Assembly: GCA_021827245.1 (NCBI GenBank)
Contig: JAKAWN010000384.1
Location: 1 to 6,513 of the forward strand
Length of the DNA stretch: 6,513 nt
Source of the DNA: Acidobacteriota bacterium
GTDB lineage: Bacteria > Acidobacteriota > Terriglobia > UBA7540
Direction of reading: 5' to 3'
In this document: positions 1-6,185 of the stretch, piece after piece
How positions within the stretch are numbered: position 1 is the first letter of the stretch
Layout: every line of letters starts with the position of its first letter
Program-made: the position numbers and the translations under genes
Notes under the pieces: model-generated
What the model was told of the DNA's origin: nothing
The model's database searches: none
Seen by the model: only the letters and a program-made list of their open reading frames with translations

Positions 1-753
1 CCTGTGGCCAACCCCGCTGTCGATGCGGCGGGAAACATCTTTTCCACTTTCAGCGGCAGCCGCGGCCAGAAGGTACCCGTCTCCATTTTCAAGATCAGCA
101 ACCAGCACGTTGTGAAACCGTTTGTGAGCGATCTGATGAACCCGACGGGGCTCGCTTTTGACCGGGAGGGCATGCTCTACGTCTCGAGCCGCATGGAAGG
201 CACCATCTATCGCATTTCTCCCGGTGCCGAGGTCACGACCTATGCGGAAGGAATGGGCGTTGCGACAGGAATGGCTTTCGACAAATCCGGGAACCTTTAC
301 GTGGGAGACCGCACGGGCACGATTTTCAAGATCAACTGCGATCGCCAGATATTTGTTTTCGCAACACTCGAGCCAAGCGTCTCGGCTTACCATCTGGCAT
401 TCGGCCCGGAGGAAAGCCTTTACGTTACCGGCCCCACAACATCGAGCTTCGACAGTATTTACCGCATTTCGCCGGAAGGTGCGGTCAGCCAATTCTATCG
501 CGGGCTGGGACGGCCACAGGGAATGGCTTTTGATACTGCAGGCAACCTCTACGTGGCGGCATCGCTTTCGGGCCATCGAGGGATTGTGCGTATCACGCCC
601 GGCGGCGAACCGGAATTATTCGTCTCCGGATACAACATCGTGGGACTGGCGTTTACGCCACGCCACTCAATGATTGTGGCCACCAACAACTCTCTGGTGG
701 AACTGTTCCTTGGAATCGAAGGCAAGCCCCTGCTGCAGTGGGGCGGGAATTGA
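1..753 (+). CDS. NHL/SMP-30-like beta-propeller protein, 3' part
   Basis: The reading frame is open from the first base (Pro, then GTG-coded Val), so this is the C-terminal 250 residues of a longer gene; the GTG at 4 is unlikely to be the true start. Numbering from base 1, a blade motif of the form P-x-G-x-A-F-D-x-x-G-N-L-Y-V recurs about every 40 residues: near 5-15 (NPAVDAAGNIF, degenerate), 47-61 (NPTGLAFDREGMLYV), 87-101, 129-141, 171-185 and 211-226 (degenerate). Many blades are followed by an 'IYRISPGG'-like strand. This is the layout of NHL or SMP-30/gluconolactonase-like propellers. Proteins of this kind are often exported and bind ligands or act on lactones, but no catalytic metal site can be identified here, so the substrate is unknown. 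The protein ends in TGA at 751. The next gene starts 81 bases on. I am confident of the fold, not of a function. Confidence 0.8.
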   Translation, partial: PVANPAVDAAGNIFSTFSGSRGQKVPVSIFKISNQHVVKPFVSDLMNPTGLAFDREGMLYVSSRMEGTIYRISPGAEVTTYAEGMGVATGMAFDKSGNLYVGDRTGTIFKINCDRQIFVFATLEPSVSAYHLAFGPEESLYVTGPTTSSFDSIYRISPEGAVSQFYRGLGRPQGMAFDTAGNLYVAASLSGHRGIVRITPGGEPELFVSGYNIVGLAFTPRHSMIVATNNSLVELFLGIEGKPLLQWGGN

Positions 754-834
754 GCAGGGCGTTGAAATATGGCTCGCGCATTCTTGGCTCAAATTGCCAC
801 TCCCTTGTTGCCTGCTGCTTATTGCTGAACCAGG

Positions 835-2070
835 ATGGAAGCAGAAATTATCGCCGTCGGCTCCGAGCTTCTCACCCCTCACCGTCATGACACAAATTCC
901 CTTTACCTCACTGAAAAACTGAATTCTCTCGGAATCGAAGTCCGGTTCAAGACCGTGGTGGGTGATGATGCCGAACGGCTCACCGCTGTGTTCCGCACGG
1001 CGCTCGAGCGCAGCGAGTTGATCATTCTGATGGGAGGCTTGGGCCCGACAGAGGACGACATCAACCGCCAGGTTGTCGTGGGTGTTCTGGGCCGCGAACT
1101 GCTTGAGGTTCCGGAGGTCATCAAGCGCATCGAGGCACGCTATGCGCGCACCGGCCGCAAGATGCCAGCCAACAACGTTCGCCAGGCACTGGTGCCGGAG
1201 GGGGCCGAATGGCTTCCCAACACGAAGGGCACGGCGCCAGGAATCTGGATCGAACACGAGAATAAAATCATCGTCATGCTTCCCGGCCCTCCGCGAGAAC
1301 TCGAGGCCTTGTTCGAAGAGCAATGCATGCCCCGCCTCAAAAATCTCGTTCCGGATGTCCAGATTCGCACCCGCGTGATCAAGGTGGCGGGACTGCCGGA
1401 ATCCGAAGTAGACGAGCGGATCGCACCGATTTACAAACCCTACACAAACCCCTCAACAACCATCCTCTCGACCGGTGGCGCCATTGAGGTCCACCTGCGC
1501 GCGCGCGCCCCTAGCGAGGAGGAGGCAGAAGCTCTGCTGAACGAAGTGACGGAAAAGATTGAACCTGCCCTGGGAGACCACATCTTTTCCACCAAAGGTG
1601 AATCTCTTGAAGAAGTCGTGGGTATGTACCTGGTGATGAAGCAGAAGACCCTGGCCACCGCCGAAAGCTGCACCGGAGGCTTGCTCAGCGAGAGGATTAC
1701 GCGCGTTCCGGGAAGCTCGGAGTATTTCCTGGGGGGAACGGTCTGCTACAGCAACGAACTGAAGACCAGGTTCGCTGGAGTTGCTCCGAAGCTGCTGGAG
1801 ACCTACGGCGCGGTTTCAAGGCCTGTGGCCCAGGCGTTAGCAGAGGGAATCCGGCAGAAGACGAACGCCTCTGTCGGCATCGGCATTACCGGTATTGCCG
1901 GTCCCGGCGGCGGCACTGACGAAAAGCCCGTCGGCATGGTTTTCATCGCGGTCGCTGACGAGCGAGGGACGGAGGTTCGCGAATTCCGATTTCCCGGCGA
2001 TCGCGAACGCATCCGCTTGCTTTCTTCGCAGTTTGCGCTGGAAATGCTTCGGCGCCGAATTAGGAATTAG
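835..2070 (+). CDS. cinA: CinA: nicotinamide-nucleotide amidase / MoCF-domain protein
   Basis: A 411-residue protein of normal length for two-domain CinA. Residues 1 to about 170 are the MoCF-biosynthesis-like domain (COG1058): it opens MEAEIIAVGSELL and carries GGLGPTEDD (67-75) and PGPPRE (150-155). In characterised CinA proteins this domain hydrolyses ADP-ribose or related pyrophosphates. Residues about 255-411 are the PncC-type amidase domain, which deamidates NMN to NaMN for NAD recycling. It shows AESCTGG (276-282), the motif with the proposed catalytic Ser, and ITGIAGPGGGTDEKPVG (351-367). Both domains look intact, so a cytosolic pyridine-nucleotide salvage or repair enzyme is expected; the 'competence/damage-inducible' name is historical. 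The start at 835 is forced: an in-frame TGA lies at 826, and the next residues match the family N-terminus. The Shine-Dalgarno is poor (only AGG abutting the ATG). thpR follows after 44 bases, suggesting co-transcription. Confidence 0.96.
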   Translation: MEAEIIAVGSELLTPHRHDTNSLYLTEKLNSLGIEVRFKTVVGDDAERLTAVFRTALERSELIILMGGLGPTEDDINRQVVVGVLGRELLEVPEVIKRIEARYARTGRKMPANNVRQALVPEGAEWLPNTKGTAPGIWIEHENKIIVMLPGPPRELEALFEEQCMPRLKNLVPDVQIRTRVIKVAGLPESEVDERIAPIYKPYTNPSTTILSTGGAIEVHLRARAPSEEEAEALLNEVTEKIEPALGDHIFSTKGESLEEVVGMYLVMKQKTLATAESCTGGLLSERITRVPGSSEYFLGGTVCYSNELKTRFAGVAPKLLETYGAVSRPVAQALAEGIRQKTNASVGIGITGIAGPGGGTDEKPVGMVFIAVADERGTEVREFRFPGDRERIRLLSSQFALEMLRRRIRN

Positions 2071-2114
2071 AGGTGGCGGCGGGGCCTCTGATCTGTTGAA
2101 GCTGAGAAACAAGA

Positions 2115-2669
2115 ATGCGTGCATTTATCGCCATCGAATTACCCGAATCCATCCACGAAGCCCTTGCGCGTGCGCAGGCGCGCTTCCGCGCGGTGTGCCC
2201 GGACGCTCGATGGACGCGGCCGGAGGGAATTCACCTGACGCTGAAGTTTCTGGGTCAGATCTCCGATGAGCAGGTAACCCAGGTGAAAAGGGCGCTGGGA
2301 CAAATGACGCGGTTTGAGAAGTTCACTATCCAAGCCAAAGGCTTCGGCTTCTTCCCCGATGCAAAACGCCCCCGCGTTTTCTGGGCAGGGCTTGATGCGC
2401 CACCTGAGCTGGCCCGCCTTGCATCGGAAGTTGAAAGAGTGATGGCACCGCTCGGCTTTCCGCCCGAAAACCGCACCTTTAAGCCCCACCTGACGCTTGC
2501 GCGTTTCAAAGTTCCTCGCCCGCAACCAAAGCTGCAAGAACTGCTGGCCCAGGAAGGCGATCCATCCCTGGGAACTTTCGAAGTTTCAGAATTCTTCCTG
2601 TGGGAAAGCAAGCTATCGCCGCAAGGAGCCGAATACCGGAAGGTTGAACGTTTCCCTTCCACCGCCTGA
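2115..2669 (+). CDS. thpR: RNA 2',3'-cyclic phosphodiesterase (2H superfamily, LigT-like)
   Basis: A 184-residue protein, the usual length for this family. It starts with the typical MRAFIAIELP strand and carries both signature H-x-T-x motifs of the 2H phosphoesterases: HLTL at 40-43 (inside IHLTLKFLG) and HLTL at 125-128 (inside FKPHLTLAR). The two His and two Thr form the active site. Biochemically characterised members open 2',3'-cyclic phosphates to 2'-phosphates, and they were first described as 2'-5' RNA ligases acting on tRNA halves. The cellular role in most bacteria is unclear; RNA end processing or repair is the usual interpretation. It is cytosolic, with no signal peptide. The ATG at 2115 is chosen because it gives the canonical N-terminus; the Shine-Dalgarno is weak (purine-rich GAGAAACAAGA). 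It lies 44 bases after cinA and 33 before ftsY, consistent with one operon. Confidence 0.95.
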   Translation: MRAFIAIELPESIHEALARAQARFRAVCPDARWTRPEGIHLTLKFLGQISDEQVTQVKRALGQMTRFEKFTIQAKGFGFFPDAKRPRVFWAGLDAPPELARLASEVERVMAPLGFPPENRTFKPHLTLARFKVPRPQPKLQELLAQEGDPSLGTFEVSEFFLWESKLSPQGAEYRKVERFPSTA

Positions 2670-2694
2670 CCCCGGTCCGCATTTGCGATACAAT
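2666..2694 (+). promoter_or_regulatory. Candidate sigma-70-type promoter abutting ftsY
   Basis: CTGACC at 2666-2671 (4 of 6 to TTGACA) and TACAAT at 2689-2694 (5 of 6 to TATAAT) are separated by exactly 17 bases. The -35 element overlaps the thpR stop codon. Transcription would begin near 2700-2702, at or just before the ftsY ATG at 2703, which would make a leaderless or nearly leaderless message. The match is by eye and may be chance in a short intergenic spacer. Confidence 0.35.
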
Positions 2695-2702
2695 AAAAGG
2701 CC

Positions 2703-3683
2703 ATGGTCCAAACTCTGTTCGGCCCGCAAGAACAAAAAAGCAGTCTCTTTAACCGGCTGAGGAAGGCGGTTGCTTCAACCAAAAGCCAGCTTGTCGAGCG
2801 GATCGACCAGGTGACTGAAGGCCGGCAAACCATTGACCCTGCCCTGCTTGATGACCTTGAAGCGACGCTGATCATGGCTGACTTGGGCGTCAAGACGTCT
2901 GGAGACATCCTGGCCAGCGTGCGCGAACAGGCGAGTCGCGGAAAGCTCCAGAATCCGCGGGAAATCCGAGGTACCGTCGAGCAGGAACTTCTCAGAATAC
3001 TGGAAAATCCCGGCAACGGCTCAAGCAGGCGTGCTGAAGCGAAGAAGCCGCCGGAGGGCCAGCCGGAGGTTGTCCTCGTCGTTGGCGTGAACGGGGTGGG
3101 AAAGACAACGAGCATCGCCAAACTTGCCCTGTACTATAAGGACCGGAATCGAAAGCCCTTACTCGTGGCGGCTGACACGTTCCGGGCGGCCGCCATCGAG
3201 CAACTCGATGTGTGGGCTTCGCGCCTGGAAATGCCGATCGTCAAGCAGAAAGCGGGCGCCGACCCTACTGCCGTGCTCTTTGACGGACTCAAGGCAGCCA
3301 AGTCGCATCATTTTGATCCTGTCATCGTGGACACAGCCGGACGCTTGCACACCAAGTACAATCTGATGACCGAGCTCGGCAAAATGTGCCGCATTGCCTC
3401 GCGGGAAGTGTCCGGCGCTCCCCACCAGGTTCTGCTGGTCATCGACGCCACAACCGGCCAGAACGGTCTGTCCCAGGCGCGCCAGTTCACCGAACATGCG
3501 GGAGCCACCGGCATCATTCTGACCAAGCTCGACGGAACCGCCAAAGGCGGCGTGGTCGTCGCTATTGCGCGCGAACTTGGGCTGCCCATCCAGTTTGTCG
3601 GCATCGGAGAGAAGGTCGAAGACTTAATCCCCTTCAGCCCGCAAGACTTTGTCGCCTCTTTGTTCGAAACCCAAGCTGACTAG
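2703..3683 (+). CDS. ftsY: FtsY, signal recognition particle receptor GTPase
   Basis: FtsY is the membrane-associated receptor that docks the Ffh/4.5S RNA-ribosome complex, delivering nascent membrane proteins to SecYEG through paired GTP hydrolysis. This 326-residue protein has an N domain (about 10-115; helices around SLFNRLRKAV and LLDDLEATLIMADLGV) and a G domain (about 120-326). GTPase motifs are all present: G1 GVNGVGKTT (128-136), DTFRAAA (158-164), G3 DTAGR (210-214), G4 TKLDG (274-278) and the closing GIGE (300-303). GVNGVGKTT and the conserved FVGIGEKVEDLIPF end point to FtsY rather than Ffh, and the Met-rich M domain of Ffh is absent. The long acidic A domain of E. coli FtsY is also missing, as is common outside Proteobacteria, leaving only a short lead-in that probably holds the membrane-binding helix. 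AAGG lies only 2 bases before the ATG, an unfavourable Shine-Dalgarno spacing. Confidence 0.97.
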   Translation: MVQTLFGPQEQKSSLFNRLRKAVASTKSQLVERIDQVTEGRQTIDPALLDDLEATLIMADLGVKTSGDILASVREQASRGKLQNPREIRGTVEQELLRILENPGNGSSRRAEAKKPPEGQPEVVLVVGVNGVGKTTSIAKLALYYKDRNRKPLLVAADTFRAAAIEQLDVWASRLEMPIVKQKAGADPTAVLFDGLKAAKSHHFDPVIVDTAGRLHTKYNLMTELGKMCRIASREVSGAPHQVLLVIDATTGQNGLSQARQFTEHAGATGIILTKLDGTAKGGVVVAIARELGLPIQFVGIGEKVEDLIPFSPQDFVASLFETQAD

Positions 3684-3740
3684 CCTCCTCAACTCGGGTT
3701 GTTTCTTATCTGATTGAAAAGCAACACCATTGGAATCGAG

Positions 3741-3763
3741 AACCTGCCTATCGGCAGGTTTCC
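3741..3763 (+). terminator. Candidate terminator hairpin after ftsY
   Basis: AACCTGCC (3741-3748) and GGCAGGTT (3753-3760) form a perfect 8-bp stem around the 4-base loop TATC, 58 bases after the ftsY stop. Only three T (3759-3761) then CCC follow, so the U-tract is short. It may be a weak intrinsic terminator or an RNA 3'-end stabiliser for the cinA-thpR-ftsY unit. The hairpin itself is clear; its role is inferred from position. Confidence 0.45.
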
Positions 3764-3979
3764 CTGAAAGATAGCTGCGCGCATGTGTCTCAGTCCACAA
3801 AGCAGTCGGGGGTTATTTGCGGCTGATTGGGGAGATTACCCGATTGCCCGTTTCCCGACCGTCCTTTATGGTGGGTGTGAAGAGCCAAAAGCTGTTAAGG
3901 GAAATGCTGACGGGGCATGAGGGGATTCCCGGGGTTTTGCCGTGGTCAAAAGGTTTTCCTGGATTCGAGTAGAAGCGTC

Positions 3980-4037
3980 GAGCCTGAGCAGACTTTTCAA
4001 TGCGGGAATGCTTTGCAGGCTCCCACGGTGAGCATTC
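3980..4037 (+). other. Two mutually exclusive RNA hairpins (attenuator-like)
   Basis: Hairpin A pairs GAGCCTGAGCA (3980-3990) with TGCT (4009-4012) and CAGGCTC (4016-4022): 11 base pairs with a 3-base bulge (TTG), and possibly TTC/GAA (3996-3998/4006-4008) inside. Hairpin B pairs GAATGCT (4006-4012) with AGCATTC (4031-4037), a perfect 7-bp stem. Both use bases 4009-4012, so they cannot form together in full. Alternating structures are typical of attenuators and riboswitches, but chance pairing cannot be excluded and no known class was recognised. Confidence 0.3.
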
Positions 4038-4107
4038 GAAAGAGATCGGATTGAGGTTGGAATGATTGCCAATCAACGGCCAGCTTTCCGGTCCAGCCAC
4101 GGCCCGT

Positions 4108-4137
4108 CAGGTGTCTCGATTTTGCGCAAAGCACCTG
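4108..4137. promoter_or_regulatory. Nested inverted repeat with TTTGCGCAAA palindrome
   Basis: TTTGCGCAAA at 4121-4130 is a perfect 10-base palindrome. It lies between CAGGTG (4108-4113) and CACCTG (4132-4137), which are themselves perfect inverted copies. A two-fold symmetric site upstream of a regulator gene suggests a dimeric DNA-binding protein, perhaps the downstream activator itself. It could also be a hairpin in RNA. The symmetry is seen directly; the function is inferred. Confidence 0.35.
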
Positions 4138-4152
4138 TCAGAATGACTTGTC

Positions 4153-4168
4153 CTGCACATAACTTGCT
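4153..4168 (+). promoter_or_regulatory. Weak sigma-54-like -24/-12 element
   Basis: CTGCAC-N5-TTGCT resembles the consensus TGGCACG-N4-TTGCW with correct spacing. The -12 half (TTGCT) and GCAC of the -24 half match, but one G of the nearly invariant -24 GG is replaced by T. It lies 229 bases upstream of the sigma-54 activator gene, so autoregulation is conceivable. The lost G makes this a weak candidate. Confidence 0.2.
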
Positions 4169-4223
4169 TGCTCCACTCCAATTCCGCTTTGAATCAAAAT
4201 CCGCCGAATGGCAATCCCCTTCA

Positions 4224-4254
4224 ACGGGAAAACACGAATCTGCCGGCTTCCCGT
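4224..4254 (+). other. Inverted repeat, 7-bp stem
   Basis: ACGGGAA (4224-4230) and TTCCCGT (4248-4254) are perfect inverted copies separated by 17 bases. This could fold in the 5' leader of the downstream activator mRNA. There is no T-tract, so a terminator is unlikely. It may be chance. Confidence 0.25.
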
Positions 4255-4385
4255 ACAGGGTCCAAGAATCCAGCACAGGTGTTCTAATTACAAGGCTGAA
4301 CTGAACAGCCGTTGCCTAAGGGCGGGTTGGAAATCATGAGGGTGCCGAGAGGGCAGACTAGTCACCGACATCGGTTATCTTCAAC

Positions 4386-4393
4386 GGGGGAAG
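4386..4393 (+). promoter_or_regulatory. Ribosome binding site of the sigma-54 activator
   Basis: GGGGGAAG lies 3 bases before the ATG at 4397, with its G-rich core 6 bases away. It supports this start. The in-frame TGA at 4337 leaves no ATG farther upstream. Confidence 0.6.
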
Positions 4394-4396
4394 CGC

Positions 4397-5842
4397 ATGA
4401 AGGAAGAGCAAGTTGTCACGTTCTGGTTTTACAGCCGAGACAGGGATTTCGCGGAAGTTCTGGCCCGAGCCTTGGGACCGGGTTATGAGGTTCTCCAAGG
4501 CGACCTGGACGATACGAAAGGCATGACCCAGGCAGGCCGGGAAGTGGATGCGATCCTTTTGGATGCTTCTTCCGAGGAACCGGAGGCTTACCAGGACATT
4601 CTGCGCTCGATGAAGGCCCGGTTGAAATCTTCTCCGGTGCCACCTCCGATGATCGTGATGCTCCATGATGACGAACAGGAATTGAACCGAACTTTCATCG
4701 AGAATGGCACATATGAAACACTCGCCAGCCCCCCGGACATCCTGGAACTTCGCCTGGTGCTGCGGCGGGCGCGCCGCTACCATCAAATCGAAGTCGATCT
4801 CAGCCGATCACGTTCCAGGCAGCAGTCCCCAGGCCAGTTGAGAGAACTTGTGGGATGCACCGAAAGCATGCAGCAGGTCTTCCAGATTGCACGGAAAGTA
4901 GCCACATGCGACGTCAGCGTCCTGATCACCGGCGAAACCGGGACAGGCAAGGAATTACTTGCGCGCGCGATCCATCGGCTGAGCCCGCGTGCTGCCGGGC
5001 CTTTTGTTGCGTTTTCCTGCGGCAACCTCCCGGAGACGCTCATCGACGATGAACTCTTCGGCCACGAAAAAGGAGCGTTCACCGGCGCCATCGCCGCGCG
5101 TCGCGGGCGGTTTGAGGTTGCCGACCAGGGCACGATATTCCTGGATGAGATTGGAGACCTGGCTCCGGCTCTGCAGGCCAAACTGCTTCGAGTTCTGCAG
5201 GAGCGATCCTTCGAACGCCTCGGGAGCAGCACATCACTGAATGCGGATGTTCGCGTTGTCGCTGCAACCCATCGAAGTCTGGAGGAGATGGTCCAGGACG
5301 GCCAGTTTCGAATAGACCTCTACTTCCGGCTGAATGTCGTTCAGCTCAAAATACCCCCGCTACGGGAACGCCGGGAAGACATCCCGCTGCTTGTGCAGCA
5401 CTTCCTGCGGCAGTACGCAAAGCAGTTCGGCAGAGAAACGGACCGGGTCTCTCTGCCTGCGATGCATGCGCTGGAAGAACATTCCTGGCCGGGCAACGTA
5501 CGGGAACTGGAAAACGTTATGCAACGCGCCGTCGTCCTGGCTGAGGGGAAAACCATCGAAGTCAGGAACCTGCCCGAAAAAATCCACAACGGCGTCGTCC
5601 GGAGCTCGGCATCGAGCCTCTATGAAGAAGAAGTCCAGGAATTCAAGCGCCGCCTGGTCCTCAGAACATTGAGGGAATGCAGAGGAAACAGGACAGAGGC
5701 GGCCCGGCAACTTGGAGTCACTCGGAGTTGCCTCCATCGCTTGATCAGCCAGCTTAACGTCCTTGCGCAGGACGAAATCCATCCCGTCCCGGAAGGCGGC
5801 AACCACGCATGTGAGTCGCTGGTTGGCACCGGATCCCGATAA
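4397..5842 (+). CDS. Sigma-54 enhancer-binding activator with degenerate receiver domain
   Basis: A 481-residue NtrC-family activator that uses ATP to remodel RNA polymerase-sigma-54. Residues about 5-125 have receiver-like spacing. The AAA+ core (about 148-385) is complete: Walker A GETGTGKE (179-186), the sigma-54 contact loop GAFTGA (226-231), Walker B TIFLDE (246-251), the arginine-finger region FRIDLYFRL (304-312) and sensor II WPGNVREL (364-371). A Fis-type HTH follows (about 428-456, NRTEAARQLGVTRSCLHRLI), then a 25-residue tail of unknown role. In the receiver domain, D56 of DAILLD aligns with the phosphoacceptor. However, the N-terminal acidic pair is replaced by Tyr-Ser-Arg (12-14), the Thr of strand 4 by Leu, and the Lys-Pro of strand 5 by Ser-Pro-Pro (111-113). 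Normal phosphorylation is therefore doubtful. No histidine kinase is adjacent, so target genes and input signal are unknown. Confidence 0.93.
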   Translation: MKEEQVVTFWFYSRDRDFAEVLARALGPGYEVLQGDLDDTKGMTQAGREVDAILLDASSEEPEAYQDILRSMKARLKSSPVPPPMIVMLHDDEQELNRTFIENGTYETLASPPDILELRLVLRRARRYHQIEVDLSRSRSRQQSPGQLRELVGCTESMQQVFQIARKVATCDVSVLITGETGTGKELLARAIHRLSPRAAGPFVAFSCGNLPETLIDDELFGHEKGAFTGAIAARRGRFEVADQGTIFLDEIGDLAPALQAKLLRVLQERSFERLGSSTSLNADVRVVAATHRSLEEMVQDGQFRIDLYFRLNVVQLKIPPLRERREDIPLLVQHFLRQYAKQFGRETDRVSLPAMHALEEHSWPGNVRELENVMQRAVVLAEGKTIEVRNLPEKIHNGVVRSSASSLYEEEVQEFKRRLVLRTLRECRGNRTEAARQLGVTRSCLHRLISQLNVLAQDEIHPVPEGGNHACESLVGTGSR

Positions 5843-6074
5843 ATTCCGCGCAAACCAGGCAACCCATCGGCATCCCGGAAGTCTGTTTCCTCCTGGACTC
5901 CACGAATAAGGCGCGCCCAAAACCTTCTCTGCTGCAAATGCGGCCACAGACTTGCTGGTGACCAATGGACGAGAAACTTGCCGCGAGGTGCGCAACGCCT
6001 CATCCCAGGGGGATTGTGTCGAGAATTGAAAGGTGCAACCCATGGCGCGCCGGATGAATCCAATAGGCCGAGGA

Positions 6075-6108
6075 GATTCTTGCAAAGAGTCGGTTTTGGT
6101 AGCATATT
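6075..6108 (+). promoter_or_regulatory. Candidate promoter with overlapping inverted repeat
   Basis: TTGCAA (6080-6085) and CATATT (6103-6108), each 4 of 6 to consensus, are 17 bases apart. They sit about 80 bases before the start at 6186. GATTCTT-N3-AAGAGTC (6075-6091, 6 of 7 pairs) overlaps the -35 element and could be an operator. TACAAT at 6108-6113 is a better -10 but lacks a partner at proper spacing. All of this is by eye. Confidence 0.3.
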
Positions 6109-6172
6109 ACAATTAGTGAGGGTTAGAGCGCATCGCCATGAGAACACTTCCTGATCTGTCGGCGCGATTCCA

Positions 6173-6178
6173 GGGAGG
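6173..6178 (+). promoter_or_regulatory. Strong Shine-Dalgarno site fixing the start at 6186
   Basis: GGGAGG ends 7 bases before the ATG at 6186, an ideal spacing. It favours this ATG over the in-frame ATG at 6138, which would place 16 extra residues ahead of the signal peptide. Confidence 0.75.
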
Positions 6179-6185
6179 AAAGTCC

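Larger units (their letters stand above)
3684..4396. other. Long non-coding gap between ftsY and the sigma-54 activator
   Basis: These 713 bases hold no gene I can support. Short open frames on both strands (for example 4062-4304 on + and 3813-4100 on -) have no recognisable motifs, and I see no credible ribosome site for them. Composition is less codon-like than in the flanking genes. Several inverted repeats are present: 3741-3760, 3980-4022 with an alternative partner to 4037, GATTGCCAATC at 4064-4074, 4108-4137, 4224-4254 and GGCTG/CAGCC at 4294-4310. No tRNA, SRP RNA or riboswitch core was recognised. It may be a regulatory leader of the downstream activator, a small RNA locus, or decayed sequence. 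Confidence 0.6.
5843..6185. other. Non-coding gap upstream of the secreted protein gene
   Basis: These 343 bases separate the activator from the next gene. Imperfect pairing of 5829-5840 with 5866-5878 (CCGGAT, CCGAT against ATCGG, ATCCCGG) could give a weak hairpin at the activator 3' end, but no T-tract follows. A promoter-like pair and an inverted repeat lie at 6075-6108. A 24-codon frame at 6042-6116 has a modest Shine-Dalgarno (AAGGTG) but no recognised product. No clear sigma-54 element was found. Confidence 0.5.

Noticed and set aside
667..1323. 218-codon open frame on the - strand
   Set aside because: Antisense to the N-terminal half of cinA, a common spurious frame opposite conserved GC-rich genes.
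2255..3121. 288-codon open frame on the - strand
   Set aside because: It lies opposite thpR and ftsY, which carry full family motifs. Its product is Ser/Arg-rich with no domain pattern, as expected of an antisense shadow.
3950..3975. GGATTCGAG resembling a tRNA T-loop
   Set aside because: There is no matching acceptor stem, anticodon arm or D-loop around it.
5825..5840. TGGCACC-N4 sequence at the activator 3' end as a sigma-54 promoter
   Set aside because: The -24 half is good, but the -12 position reads CCCGA with no GC, so the essential half is absent.
5360..6085. 241-codon open frame on the - strand
   Set aside because: Nearly two thirds of it is antisense to the activator's C-terminal half and the rest lies in the gap. 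No recognisable motif or ribosome site was seen.
6042..6116. 24-codon frame with AAGGTG upstream, a possible leader peptide
   Set aside because: It is very short, has no run of regulatory codons or terminator after it, and contains the -35/-10 candidates for the next gene. It is not supported as a gene.
6138..6185. Upstream in-frame ATG for the last gene
   Set aside because: It has no Shine-Dalgarno and would bury the signal peptide, whereas the ATG at 6186 has an ideal GGGAGG site.
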